From Arsukibacterium indicum (GTDB lineage Bacteria > Pseudomonadota > Gammaproteobacteria > Enterobacterales > Alteromonadaceae), in NCBI RefSeq assembly GCF_019100565.1, contig NZ_JAHRID010000004.1:62001-126000 (forward strand): 64,000 nucleotides of DNA, written 5' to 3'. Made by a program: the position numbers and the translations under genes. Position 1 is the first letter of the stretch, and the number at the start of each line of letters is the position of its first letter. Shown piece by piece: positions 20,416 to 29,382 of this stretch. Under the pieces are notes generated by a model. The model searched no databases. It saw nothing but the letters and a program-made list of their open reading frames with translations, and was not told where the DNA came from.

Positions 20416-21927
20416 CTACCAGTCGAAACTTAGTTGGTCTTTGCTTTTAACCGCTTTTCTCGCTACTGGTCGCTTACGGCTGGCATGACGGGCTATTACT
20501 TTGTTTTTCTGTTGTTGCCAACGACAAGCCGGCTGACTTTGCAACCAATTGCTGAGTTTTGCTCTGGCTTGCTGTCTTGCTTGCTCAAGTTCAATGATTG
20601 GCGCCGGATAATCACGGCCGATGGTACAACCAAACTGTTGTTGTAAAGTTTGCGGCATCAGCCATGGGCTGTGCAGCCAACTGTTTGGCAACCTTGCCAG
20701 CTCTGGCAACCACTTGCGGATAAACTGGCCTTCAGGGTCTTTCAGTTGGCTTTGTTTCAACGGATTGTACATCCGGTTTGGATTAATGCCGGTTGTGCCA
20801 GCCTGCATCTGAATTTGAGGGTAGTGAATACCCGGTTCATAATCGACAAAACATTGCGCCAGATGCAGCGCAACAGGGCGCCAGTGCAGCCATAAATGAT
20901 AGGTTGCAAAAGCCACCAGCATCGCCCTGCCACGAAAGTGCAGCCAGCCGGTTGCCAGCAGGCAGCGCATCGCGGCATCAATCAACGGAAAGCCGGTATA
21001 ACCAGTGCGCCAGGCGTTGAAAAATTCCGGATTAAATTCTGTTTCCCGTAAACCGTCAAAGCCAGGGTGCATATTAAAGAACTCTATTGCCGGCTCGTCT
21101 TCCAGCTTCTGCATAAAATGACAATGCCAGCGTAAGCGGCTGAAAAATGCCTGGAGCCCTTGCCGGTGCCAGCCATCATTTTGCTGCTTAATTGCCAACA
21201 AACTTTGCTGTTGCAACTGGCGTAAGCTCAATTGGCCATAACTTATTATGGGGCTTAATCTGGAGCAGCTGTTAACAGCTTTGGCAGGGAGCGAAATATG
21301 TTGCCGGTAATGGCGACTACCCGTTGTGATAAAACGGCTGAATAGCTGCTGTGGGTCTGATGGTTGCTGCAGAATGCTGACAGCTGGCAAGTCATCACGA
21401 CGCTGGGGCGCCAGTTTGGTTAAATTGTCAGGGCCGGATGTTAACCAGGGTAGCGAGCCGGGGGGTGGGCAAGCTGGTGACCTTAGCCAGCTGTCTGCCA
21501 TTTCAAACCAGTGATCCCGGTTTTTAAGTGCGCGAAAAACAGCAAACTGACGGTACTGCTGCCAGGGTATCTGTAGGCTTTTCAGAAGTCGGCTTACGGC
21601 AAGGTCGCGCTGATAAGTCCAAAGGTTACCGGTTTCTTCGTGGCTGAGTACGCGTTGCACAGCGTATTGCTGGCAAAGCTGGCGTAAAACGGCAGTGGCT
21701 GCACCTTTTACAACCAGTAACGGCTGGCCTAAAGCCGTGAGCTGCTGATTAAGCTGCTGCAGTGCCTGTGCTATATACTGCCAGTGGCGCAACGATACGT
21801 CGGGTTGCTGCCAGTAATCGGGCTCAATAATATATACAGGCAATACTGCACCTTGTCTGGCCGCATGCCATAAGGGCTGGTGATCATCTATGCGTAAATC
21901 GCGTTTAAACCAAACCAGGCTGGTCAT
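20416..21927 (-). CDS. Class I cryptochrome/photolyase family protein
   Basis: FAD-dependent photolyase-type protein of 503 residues. The N-terminal DNA_photolyase domain starts SLVWFKRDLRIDDH (3-16). The C-terminal FAD-binding domain carries RLRWHCHFMQKLEDEPAIEF, GYTGFPLIDAAMRCLLATGW and HFRGRAMLVAFATYHL. The last about 40 residues are basic and poorly conserved. A cyclobutane pyrimidine dimer repair role is likely, but closely related cryptochrome-like proteins exist. It is the last of three photolyase-family genes transcribed together, four bases after the DASH gene. Confidence 0.88.
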   Translation of the reverse strand: MTSLVWFKRDLRIDDHQPLWHAARQGAVLPVYIIEPDYWQQPDVSLRHWQYIAQALQQLNQQLTALGQPLLVVKGAATAVLRQLCQQYAVQRVLSHEETGNLWTYQRDLAVSRLLKSLQIPWQQYRQFAVFRALKNRDHWFEMADSWLRSPACPPPGSLPWLTSGPDNLTKLAPQRRDDLPAVSILQQPSDPQQLFSRFITTGSRHYRQHISLPAKAVNSCSRLSPIISYGQLSLRQLQQQSLLAIKQQNDGWHRQGLQAFFSRLRWHCHFMQKLEDEPAIEFFNMHPGFDGLRETEFNPEFFNAWRTGYTGFPLIDAAMRCLLATGWLHFRGRAMLVAFATYHLWLHWRPVALHLAQCFVDYEPGIHYPQIQMQAGTTGINPNRMYNPLKQSQLKDPEGQFIRKWLPELARLPNSWLHSPWLMPQTLQQQFGCTIGRDYPAPIIELEQARQQARAKLSNWLQSQPACRWQQQKNKVIARHASRKRPVARKAVKSKDQLSFDW

Positions 21928-21931
21928 GTGT

Positions 21932-23326
21932 TTATGCCGGTTTGTTGGTTAGTTTTGCCAGCCAGCTTTGCCAGTGGTCGGGTATGGTAATATCCGGCGA
22001 TGGCTGATGAACTAAACTGCCTTGTGCTGTCAGCTCAGGTAGCATTGCCCGGACAAAGTCGCCGTTTTTATCATAGCTGAGCGCTTGCTTAATGACATTA
22101 AACTGTCGTTCACTACTGTTACCACTACCGGCGATATAAGCCCAGTTACCCCAGTTGCTTGCGACGTCGTAATCGAGCAAACGCTGTTCAAAGTAAGCAG
22201 CACCCAGCCGCCAGTCGATGCCAAGGTCGTGGATCAGAAAACTGGCAACATTCTGCCGCCCGCGGTTGCTCATTAAACCGGTTTTGTTTAGCAAAAGCAT
22301 GTTTGCATCAATAAATGGCACCCCTGTTACACCAGCACACCAATTATTAAATTGCTGCTTCTGGCGACCAGACAGAACAGGCGTACTGAAATCGAGCGGC
22401 CCTTTAATGGCCTGTCTGCTGAACCAGGCATTGCCATATTTACGGAACTGCCAGCGAAAAAACTCCCGCCACAACAATTCAAATTTCAGCCAGTAGGTTG
22501 AATCATTTGCCTCGACCTGTTGCTCATACTTAAGAATTTGCTGCCAGCAGAAGCGCACAGATAAACAACCTGTAGCCAGCGGTGCCGAAAATTTGCTGGC
22601 GTAGTAATTGCCGTTTAATTCGTTACGACTGCTTTTGTAGTGACTGATAGCCTGTTGCCGCCAGATGTAGTTATCCAACCGTTCTAGCGCCAGCTGCTCG
22701 TTGCTGCCAGGCTGATCTACTTGCTGGCTGAATGCAGCGAGCTGACTGAAATTCTCAGTTAATTTATCTGACTCTCCGGGTGTCAGCCAATGCTGCTCTG
22801 GTTGTGGCTTATATTCAGCAACAGCAGAGGCAACCTGAAGCAGTGGCTCCCGTTGCTTTCGAAATGCACTAAAGCTGTCTGGCAACGTTTCCAGCGATGG
22901 GGCTAACAGCTCACTGCCCAACAGGCTGTTAATATCCAGAGTAGCAACCCGATATTGCCGGCTAAGTGCCTCGATAATTTGCTGCTTACGATAACCGGTT
23001 GGGGTGGCCGCTATTATTTCGCTTGCGTTAAGACGCCTGGCTAATTTGGAGATTTCTGCAAGCGGCTCGCCAAACAGGGTAATCAAACCTATATTTAGCC
23101 TGGCCAGGGCTTGCTTCGTATCGGCTATAAGTTGCAAGTGTTGTTGCAGCCTCAGTAAGCTGGCACGGGCTATACCATATTGCTTTGCAAAGAAGGCGGC
23201 CTTGTCCAGGCAAACGACCGCTACCTGCCGCAGGTTATCTACAGGTTTTCCTGGATCAGAGCCGTACCAAAGTAAGGGGTTATCATGCAGCCGCAAGGCC
23301 TGGTTCAGCAGTATCAGGCGGCTCAT
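21932..23326 (-). CDS. DASH-type cryptochrome
   Basis: Photolyase/cryptochrome of 464 residues. The DASH hallmark is LLDYDVASNWGNWAYIAGSG followed by FNVIKQALSYDKNGDFV near the C-terminal FAD pocket. The N-terminal Rossmann-like domain binds an antenna cofactor in this family. DASH proteins repair dimers in single-stranded DNA or act as light sensors; the role here is not determined by sequence. It overlaps the preceding gene by four bases, so the two are translationally coupled. Confidence 0.9.
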   Translation of the reverse strand: MSRLILLNQALRLHDNPLLWYGSDPGKPVDNLRQVAVVCLDKAAFFAKQYGIARASLLRLQQHLQLIADTKQALARLNIGLITLFGEPLAEISKLARRLNASEIIAATPTGYRKQQIIEALSRQYRVATLDINSLLGSELLAPSLETLPDSFSAFRKQREPLLQVASAVAEYKPQPEQHWLTPGESDKLTENFSQLAAFSQQVDQPGSNEQLALERLDNYIWRQQAISHYKSSRNELNGNYYASKFSAPLATGCLSVRFCWQQILKYEQQVEANDSTYWLKFELLWREFFRWQFRKYGNAWFSRQAIKGPLDFSTPVLSGRQKQQFNNWCAGVTGVPFIDANMLLLNKTGLMSNRGRQNVASFLIHDLGIDWRLGAAYFEQRLLDYDVASNWGNWAYIAGSGNSSERQFNVIKQALSYDKNGDFVRAMLPELTAQGSLVHQPSPDITIPDHWQSWLAKLTNKPA

Positions 23327-24849
23327 AACTTGTCCAGTTTAATCAGATAATCTTCTGCTTTATCACGCAGGGCTTGTTGCTGGGCGGGCGCTTTATTATG
23401 CCAGTTTTTATAAGCCAGTTGCATCCTGGCATTACTGCCCAGCTTTTGCTCATTGCGTGCCAGAAAATCCCAGTACAACACGTTAAACGGGCAGGCATCA
23501 TCACCCGTAGAGTCTTTAACCTTGTAATGACAATGCTGACAATAATTACTCATCCGGTTAATGTATGCGCCACTGGCGGCGTATGGTTTGGAAGCTAATA
23601 CTCCATCGTCTGCATATAAAGCCATGCCAAGCGTATTTGGCAGTTCCACCCATTCATATGCATCAGCATAAACAGCCAGATACCAGTCAGTCACTTCTGT
23701 TACATCCAGGCCGGCCAGTAGGGCAAAGTTACCAGTTATCATCAGACGCTGAATATGATGAGAGTATGCATGGGTCATGGTATGGCTGATAGCTTGCTGC
23801 ATGCAGCGCATCTTAGTGTTACCGTGCCAATAATAGCCAGGCAGGGGGCGCTCTGCGTTAAGAAAATTGCGGGTTTTATAGTCTGGCATCAGCAGCCAGT
23901 AGATGCCCCTGATGTACTCTCGCCAACCAATTAACTGGCGGATAAAGCCTTCGGCGGCATTAATGGCAACTTTTTCCTGTTTGTAAGCGGCTTCGACTTT
24001 CTGACACATCCAGCGAACATCCAGTAAGCCGCAATTTAAGTAAATGGAGCAAATACTGTGAAACAAAAAGGGTTGGTCCATCAGCATAGCATCCTGGTAA
24101 TCACCGAATTTGCCCAGTTGTTCGCTGACAAAATGATTAAAAGCCTGACGCGCCTGCTTTCCCGTTACCGCATAGCAGAAGTTGTCCGCCGTTCCGGGGT
24201 TGTCTGCAAAATGCTCAGCGACCAGTTTTATTACCTCTGAGGTGATCTCATCCGGTTTGAATTGCATGGGTGCGACTGCTTTCAAGTCAGCTGGCGGGGT
24301 TTTGCGGTTAGCTTTGTCAAAATTCCACTGGCCACCCAATGGTTGCTTTTTGCTGTCGAGCAATAAACCGGTGTAGCGGCGCATTTCCCGGTAAAAATAC
24401 TCCATCCGCAGCTGCTTGCGGCCGTCAGCCCACTTTGCAAACATGGTTGCATTACATAAAAAGCGGTCATCTTCCAGGATGTCCACTGGCACCTTAAAGG
24501 TTTCATGCCAGCTATCCAATTCCTGCTTTAAACGATACTCACCACACTCAGTAATCATAATGCCGGTTAGTTTGGGGTGTTGCTGCAGGCAATGCTCCAC
24601 GGCTGAGCTCAGTGAGCTGAAGCCTTGCTCATAATCCAGGTAGATAACCTTATTATCCTGTTGACGCAATACTTCGGCAAAATGCCGCATTGCGCTAAAC
24701 AACAGAATAATTTTATGTTTATGATGTTTTACGTAGCTGGCTTCCTGCTTCACTTCTGCCAGCAGAAAAATGTCGTCTTTGTCAGCTTCACGAAGTGCTG
24801 ATAAAGCCGGACTGAGCTGATCTCCCAGAATAACGATAAGCTTGGCCAT
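23323..24849 (-). CDS. Iron-sulfur bacterial cryptochrome/(6-4) photolyase
   Basis: Protein of 508 residues of the FeS-BCP/PhrB family. It begins with KLIVILGDQLSP and has the family FAD region ITGNFALLAGLDVTEVTDWY. Cys349 (RCMQQ), Cys437 and Cys440 (YCQHCHYK) and Cys453 (ACPFN) match, one residue shifted, the four [4Fe-4S] ligands I recall for Agrobacterium PhrB (350, 438, 441, 454). This supports a (6-4) photolyase with a conserved cluster. It is the first gene of the three-gene operon. The 158 bases upstream to the divergent zrgA-like gene must hold both promoters. Confidence 0.9.
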   Translation of the reverse strand: MAKLIVILGDQLSPALSALREADKDDIFLLAEVKQEASYVKHHKHKIILLFSAMRHFAEVLRQQDNKVIYLDYEQGFSSLSSAVEHCLQQHPKLTGIMITECGEYRLKQELDSWHETFKVPVDILEDDRFLCNATMFAKWADGRKQLRMEYFYREMRRYTGLLLDSKKQPLGGQWNFDKANRKTPPADLKAVAPMQFKPDEITSEVIKLVAEHFADNPGTADNFCYAVTGKQARQAFNHFVSEQLGKFGDYQDAMLMDQPFLFHSICSIYLNCGLLDVRWMCQKVEAAYKQEKVAINAAEGFIRQLIGWREYIRGIYWLLMPDYKTRNFLNAERPLPGYYWHGNTKMRCMQQAISHTMTHAYSHHIQRLMITGNFALLAGLDVTEVTDWYLAVYADAYEWVELPNTLGMALYADDGVLASKPYAASGAYINRMSNYCQHCHYKVKDSTGDDACPFNVLYWDFLARNEQKLGSNARMQLAYKNWHNKAPAQQQALRDKAEDYLIKLDKL

Positions 24850-25007
24850 ACATCCTGACTCTTGATAACAATAGTCAGTGGTACGCGTCGCTCTGTGGCG
24901 CAGATCAACGATTTACCCTGTTGTGGCCTTTTGCTGCAACGGCATATTGCGCTGGGTTAACAAGCGGGTATGATAATGACAATATTCAGAACATAAGGAC
25001 TTTGCAG

Positions 25008-25652
25008 ATGGCGGATTTAGGTACTGGGGCAGCGACTGGCCGCTGGATAAAAGCGCTGGTAATCAGCACGCTGCTGATAACACCACAAATTGTGCTGGCG
25101 CAGCCGCACAATCATAAACACTCTGAACAGCATGAGCATGAGCATGAGCATGAGCATGAGCATGAGCATGAGCATGAGCATGAGCACGAGCACGATGAGG
25201 AAGCGTTCACAAATGCCGGCACTCATGTCCATGGCGAAGCCATGTTAACCGTTATACTGGAAGGCAATGAAGCAATGGTAGCGTTGCAATCAGCAGCATA
25301 TAATATCGTTGGCTTTGAACATGCGCCAAAAAACAGTGAACAACGCCAGGAAATCAACGCGGCGCTGGATGTACTGCGTGGTGGTAAATGGTTTGCAATT
25401 AACCCACAGGCAGGGTGTGAGATAGCGGAAGCAGACGCCAATACCGATTTAACTGCTGAAGTCAGTAGCGCCCACAGCGATTTTTACGCCAATATCAGCC
25501 TGGTTTGCCAGCAACCGGCTCGCCTTAATGAAATGAGCGTTAGTTTATTCAACCTGGTGCCAAGCGTGCAGAAAATAACGGTGCAGTGGGTAATAAACGG
25601 TCAGCAGGGAGCAACCGAATTACGCTTAGCTAATAATACAGTGTCATTTTAA
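25008..25652 (+). CDS. ZrgA-like zinc uptake protein (DUF2796)
   Basis: Exported protein of 214 residues from ATG 25008, preceded by AAGGAC; upstream in-frame codons lack this. A signal peptide ends near IVLAQ. Next comes a histidine-rich stretch with ten Glu-His repeats (about residues 43-62) plus further HNHKH. The remainder matches the DUF2796 pattern HVHGEAMLTVILEGNEA. ZrgA of Vibrio is a periplasmic component of a zinc uptake system; a similar role is inferred from family and the adjacent ABC transporter. A Zur box was looked for and none was convincing. Confidence 0.8.
   Translation: MADLGTGAATGRWIKALVISTLLITPQIVLAQPHNHKHSEQHEHEHEHEHEHEHEHEHEHEHDEEAFTNAGTHVHGEAMLTVILEGNEAMVALQSAAYNIVGFEHAPKNSEQRQEINAALDVLRGGKWFAINPQAGCEIAEADANTDLTAEVSSAHSDFYANISLVCQQPARLNEMSVSLFNLVPSVQKITVQWVINGQQGATELRLANNTVSF
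25134..25193 (+). repeat. Hexanucleotide tandem repeat, GAGCAT x8 plus GAGCAC x2
   Basis: Ten uninterrupted six-base units encode ten Glu-His dipeptides in the ZrgA-like protein. Eight units are identical at DNA level, and the last two differ only at the third base of the His codon. Unit loss or gain keeps the frame, so it changes the number of potential metal ligands only. Confidence 0.97.
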
Positions 25653-25681
25653 TCACCCTCAAAATTACCCGGCCTAAAATT

Positions 25682-25717
25682 AAAAAGCCCTCGTTAACTT
25701 TGGTTAAACGAGGGCTT
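25682..25717. terminator. Bidirectional intrinsic terminator
   Basis: Arms AAAGCCCTCGTTAA and TTAAACGAGGGCTTT, with one bulged A, are flanked by A-rich and T-rich ends. They lie between the convergent zrgA-like gene and the DUF3299 gene and can serve both. Confidence 0.85.
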
Positions 25718-25751
25718 TACCTTTGCACTAAAAGCTAAATGGCACTAAAGG

Positions 25752-26297
25752 CTAATAGGTATACTCTTCCACTGAATCTGCCTTGAGGCTGTAGGCCGCG
25801 TTTGCCAGATCATGGCTCATTGGCTGGGTGGTGATGGTGCCACTAATCCAGAATGGCGAGTAAATCATATCGGCTTTCAGGTTTTTGGCACCACTGACAA
25901 ATATAATCTGATTTGGTGGTGGTGGCGGTACATGAATACAGGCGCCAAAATAAGGCACCAGAAAAAAGCTGGTGACATTTTGCTGGTCGTCAAATTCCAG
26001 TGGCACAATAAACCCCGGGATCCGAACCTTAGTGTTATTAAACTCTTCTTTTACTTTGGCAGACTGTAAAATTTGCTGCCACTGGCCGGCAGCCGGGTCG
26101 TCACCATTATAATTATCGTCAAAGGGTGAGGGCTGACTGTAATCATGTTGTATTTCCGGCATTGCCTGTAATGCGGCCAGATCTTCTTCTGGCATTAAAT
26201 CAGTCCATTCGATGGTTTTAACTTCGCTGGCACTTAGCAACATGCTAAAGCTTGCGACCAATACCATAGATAACGTAACAGATAACTTGTTAAGCAT
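25752..26297 (-). CDS. Exported DUF3299 protein
   Basis: Protein of 181 residues with an N-terminal signal peptide (cleavage near LLSASE). The DUF3299-type core includes IPGFIVPLEFD and a proline run PYFGACIHVPPPPPNQ with a single conserved Cys. DUF3299 genes commonly accompany DUF2796 and MacB-like ABC genes, and the same trio is present here. The molecular function is unknown; a periplasmic role in metal handling is inference. Confidence 0.82.
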   Translation of the reverse strand: MLNKLSVTLSMVLVASFSMLLSASEVKTIEWTDLMPEEDLAALQAMPEIQHDYSQPSPFDDNYNGDDPAAGQWQQILQSAKVKEEFNNTKVRIPGFIVPLEFDDQQNVTSFFLVPYFGACIHVPPPPPNQIIFVSGAKNLKADMIYSPFWISGTITTQPMSHDLANAAYSLKADSVEEYTY

Positions 26298-26354
26298 TGG
26301 AGCTTACCCTCTTAATTTTGCATAATAGACGCTCACTAACGAGGCAATCATAAC

Positions 26355-27068
26355 ATGACCGGGATTCAACCTGTGACCGACAAGCCGAAAATTCCTGCCA
26401 TTGAGCTCAAAAATGTGCTGTTCTACTATCAGACTGCAGCGTGGCAACTTAGTTTACCTGAACTGACCTTGCCGCAAGGTCAGCATCTATTTATCAAAGG
26501 CGCCTCAGGCAGCGGCAAAACAACACTGCTTAATTTGCTTGCCGGCATTATCACGCCAAAACAAGGCGAAATTAAACTCGGTGGTGAACCATTCAGTGGT
26601 TTATCGCCAGCAAAACGCGACACACTGCGAGCCCGTAATATTGGTGTGGTGTTTCAGCAGCTTAACCTTATTTCTTACTTATCAGTACTGGACAATGTAC
26701 TGTTAAGTGCTCATTTTGCCGGCCTGAATAAAGCCGCCAGCGAACAGCGGGCCAGAGCGTTATTGCAAAGTCTTGGTCTGGGCCCTGAGCTCATCACGCA
26801 ACAGGCCGCAGCACTGAGTGTCGGCCAACAGCAGCGGGTTGCTATTGCCCGTGCCTTGCTAACCCGGCCTGCTTTACTGATTGCCGATGAGCCCACCTCC
26901 GCCCTCGATGCTGATAACCGTGATAGTTTTATGCAGGTATTGCTTGAACAGGCTGAAGCCTGCCAGACCAGTGTGATTTTCGTCAGTCATGACGCCAGTT
27001 TACGGCGCTATTTTAATCAGCAGCTGGATATGCAGCATTTGGCACAAGGAGTACAACCATGTTGTTAA
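26355..27068 (+). CDS. ABC transporter ATP-binding protein (LolD/MacB type)
   Basis: Cytoplasmic ATPase of 237 residues. Walker A is GASGSGKTTLL (about 54-64), the signature is LSVGQQQR, and Walker B is ALLIADEPT; the Q-loop and H-loop (VSHD) are present. It overlaps the following permease by ten bases. LolD/MacB-type ATPases drive mechanotransmission rather than classical import. In Vibrio related genes near zrgA are required for zinc uptake, so a metal role is possible but not proved. Confidence 0.9.
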   Translation: MTGIQPVTDKPKIPAIELKNVLFYYQTAAWQLSLPELTLPQGQHLFIKGASGSGKTTLLNLLAGIITPKQGEIKLGGEPFSGLSPAKRDTLRARNIGVVFQQLNLISYLSVLDNVLLSAHFAGLNKAASEQRARALLQSLGLGPELITQQAAALSVGQQQRVAIARALLTRPALLIADEPTSALDADNRDSFMQVLLEQAEACQTSVIFVSHDASLRRYFNQQLDMQHLAQGVQPCC

Positions 27069-28315
27069 AGCTCGCCAGGCAAAGCCTTTGGAACCGCCGT
27101 GGCACGGCACTGATGACGTTATTTTCCCTGACAATAAGCCTGGTACTGTTGTTCGGTATTGATCATCTGCGTAAAGAAGCACGGCAAAGTTTTACCAGTA
27201 CCATTTCTGGCACTGATTTAATTGTCGGTGCCCGCTCAGGCCAGCTTAACTTATTGCTGTATTCAGTATTCAGAATTGGCAATGCCACGGCCAACGTCAG
27301 CTGGGCAACATACCAGCGGATAAGCAAGCATCCGCAAATAAGCTGGACTATTCCAATGTCGTTGGGGGATTCACATCGCGGCTACCGGGTGCTGGGCACA
27401 AACCTCGATTACTTTAAACATTACCGCTATGCCAATGGCCAGTCTTTACAGTTCAAAGAGGGGCAGCCGTTCAACGAAGTTTATGACACTGTGCTCGGGG
27501 CCGAGGTCGCTGCTAAGCTGGGTTATAAATTGGGGGATCAGATTACCCTGGCGCATGGTGTTGGTGCAGTCAGTTTCAGTGAACATAAAGATAAGCCATT
27601 TGTTGTTACCGGTATTCTCGCACCAACCGGCACGCCGCTGGACCAAACGGTGCATGTAAGCCTGGAAGGGATTGAGGCTATTCACCTTGACTGGCAGCAG
27701 GGGGCGCCGATGCCGGGGCGTAGCATCAGTGCTGAACAAGCGTTGACCCAAGACCTGACGCCCAAAGCGATCACCGCCTTTATGGTTGGGCTGGAGTCCA
27801 GAATGGCCACATTCGTGGTGCAGCGGCAAATTAATGAATTTAAGGGAGAAGCGCTGTCAGCGATTTTACCTGGCGTAGCGCTGGCTGAATTGTGGCAAAT
27901 GCTTAGTATGGTGGAAAACCTGTTGCTGCTGATTACGTTATTGGTACTGGTGGCAGGATTAGTTGGCATGATGACCACGCTACTGGCCTCGATGAAAGAG
28001 CGGCAGCGGGAAATGGCTATTCTGCGGGCTGTTGGTGCCCATCCATGGTACTTGTTTGTGCTAATCCAGTTGGAGGTGCTGCTACTGACTATTCTGGCCT
28101 TATTGGCTGCAGCAGTAACACTGGTTATTACGTTATGGGCATTACAGGATACCCTGGCAGGCAGCTATGGCCTGTTTATCAATATCAACCCGTTCAGCTT
28201 GCAAACTCTGTACTGGGCCGGTGCCGTCTTGCTGGTCAGTGCTATGCTGGCTTGTATTCCGGCATTTACCGCTTATCGGCGGGCTTTAAACGATGGCCTG
28301 GCGATCAGGCTGTAG
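27059..28315 (+). CDS. FtsX-like/MacB-like ABC permease
   Basis: Permease of 418 residues with the MacB layout: one N-terminal membrane helix (SLTISLVLLFGI), a periplasmic domain of about 220 residues, then three C-terminal helices carrying the FtsX domain (ETLLL-type segment near 283, EREMAILRAVGA near 320). The partner ATPase is directly upstream with an overlap. The substrate cannot be read from sequence. No outer-membrane or adaptor gene is adjacent. Confidence 0.88.
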   Translation: MLLKLARQSLWNRRGTALMTLFSLTISLVLLFGIDHLRKEARQSFTSTISGTDLIVGARSGQLNLLLYSVFRIGNATANVSWATYQRISKHPQISWTIPMSLGDSHRGYRVLGTNLDYFKHYRYANGQSLQFKEGQPFNEVYDTVLGAEVAAKLGYKLGDQITLAHGVGAVSFSEHKDKPFVVTGILAPTGTPLDQTVHVSLEGIEAIHLDWQQGAPMPGRSISAEQALTQDLTPKAITAFMVGLESRMATFVVQRQINEFKGEALSAILPGVALAELWQMLSMVENLLLLITLLVLVAGLVGMMTTLLASMKERQREMAILRAVGAHPWYLFVLIQLEVLLLTILALLAAAVTLVITLWALQDTLAGSYGLFININPFSLQTLYWAGAVLLVSAMLACIPAFTAYRRALNDGLAIRL

Positions 28316-28370
28316 TGGTGAACAGTACTGGTAGTCCGGACACTGGTAATTGAAAGTAGCTGGTTGCCGT

Positions 28371-29339
28371 TTAATCAGCGGCAACCAGTTGTTGCTGCAT
28401 CCAGCGTACAGTAGTGCCCATATCATAGGCTCTTGGCAACGCTGTGGCCGGTGATGACGCATCCGGCGTTACCAGAAAGCTGAATGCATAGTTCTGGCGC
28501 AGCCCCATTCGCAAATCAGTTAATACCAGTTTATTGTCCTGCGACTGCAGGCTATAAAAGCCATGGCTGAATGCTGCAATTCTTGCAACGTCAGGATGGT
28601 TGGCATAGCGGGTTTTTAATAGGCTGTCTTGCGGGAAAAACTGATATTCAATAGCTGCACTTTGGCCCAATATATTATAGAAACCTTCATAATATCCGTG
28701 CTCAGTCATTACCAGTACGCGCCATAACAAGGTGTTAAAAGGCGTAGGGGTAACCAATACTGCTTCAGCTGCCGGCTCAGGCAATTCAGCCTGTACGGTA
28801 GCGGTTATCGATTGCTGGGCTGCAACACTCCAGAACAGATAAACTGATGATAACCCTAAACCATATGCTGCAGCCTTGCTAGACCACTGCGGCCTGAGCA
28901 GCGCTATAACCAGAGCACCTAACAGCGGTAGAGTATATAACGGATCAATGATGAAAATACTGCCAACGCCAAACGGGGTATCGGTAAAGGGTAAGCCCAG
29001 CCGGGTACCATAAATCGTCATCACATCCAGTAGCGGGTGGGTAATCAGCACCAATGCTATTGCCAGCCACCAGCGGAGAAAGAGCGCAGATTGGCGGTGA
29101 ACCGCGCTGATAAGCCAGGCGAGCACCGGGCTGAATAACGCCAGATAAAGCAGGGCATGAGAGTTTGACCGATGGCTGACCATATTAGCAATGGCGTCAC
29201 CAGAACTAAATAATACGTCTAAATCGGGTAAAGTGCCGGCTACCGCGCCCCATACTACGGCTTGTTTAACCGGAACTTTGCGACCCATAACCAGGGTCGC
29301 GACGCCGGCACCTAAACAAATCTGACTTAATGAATCCAT
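28371..29339 (-). CDS. YdjM-family membrane-bound metal-dependent hydrolase
   Basis: Protein of 322 residues with about five membrane helices. Conserved DUF457/YdjM motifs are present: LPDLDVLF (37-44), HRSNSHALLYL (57-67) and HPLLDVMTIYGTRL (about 101-114), all providing His/Asp metal-ligand candidates. Family members are predicted inner-membrane hydrolases, and E. coli ydjM is LexA-regulated. No proper LexA box (CTG-N10-CAG) was found here. Confidence 0.82.
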   Translation of the reverse strand: MDSLSQICLGAGVATLVMGRKVPVKQAVVWGAVAGTLPDLDVLFSSGDAIANMVSHRSNSHALLYLALFSPVLAWLISAVHRQSALFLRWWLAIALVLITHPLLDVMTIYGTRLGLPFTDTPFGVGSIFIIDPLYTLPLLGALVIALLRPQWSSKAAAYGLGLSSVYLFWSVAAQQSITATVQAELPEPAAEAVLVTPTPFNTLLWRVLVMTEHGYYEGFYNILGQSAAIEYQFFPQDSLLKTRYANHPDVARIAAFSHGFYSLQSQDNKLVLTDLRMGLRQNYAFSFLVTPDASSPATALPRAYDMGTTVRWMQQQLVAAD

Positions 29340-29382
29340 AATAGTGGTCTGAATATTAACAGTATTGCTAATACGGCACTTA

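Noticed and set aside
25134..25193. Short regular repeat resembling a CRISPR or VNTR array
   Set aside because: Units are six bases with no spacers and are translated in frame; it is a coding microsatellite.
25008..26354. Zur binding sites in the ZrgA-like cluster
   Set aside because: Upstream regions of 25008 and 26355 contain AT-rich stretches but no GTTATA-N2-TATAAC-type palindrome that I could defend.
29352..29366. CTGAATATTAACAG as a LexA box for the YdjM-like gene
   Set aside because: The spacing is CTG-N8-CAG, two bases short of the SOS consensus CTG-N10-CAG.
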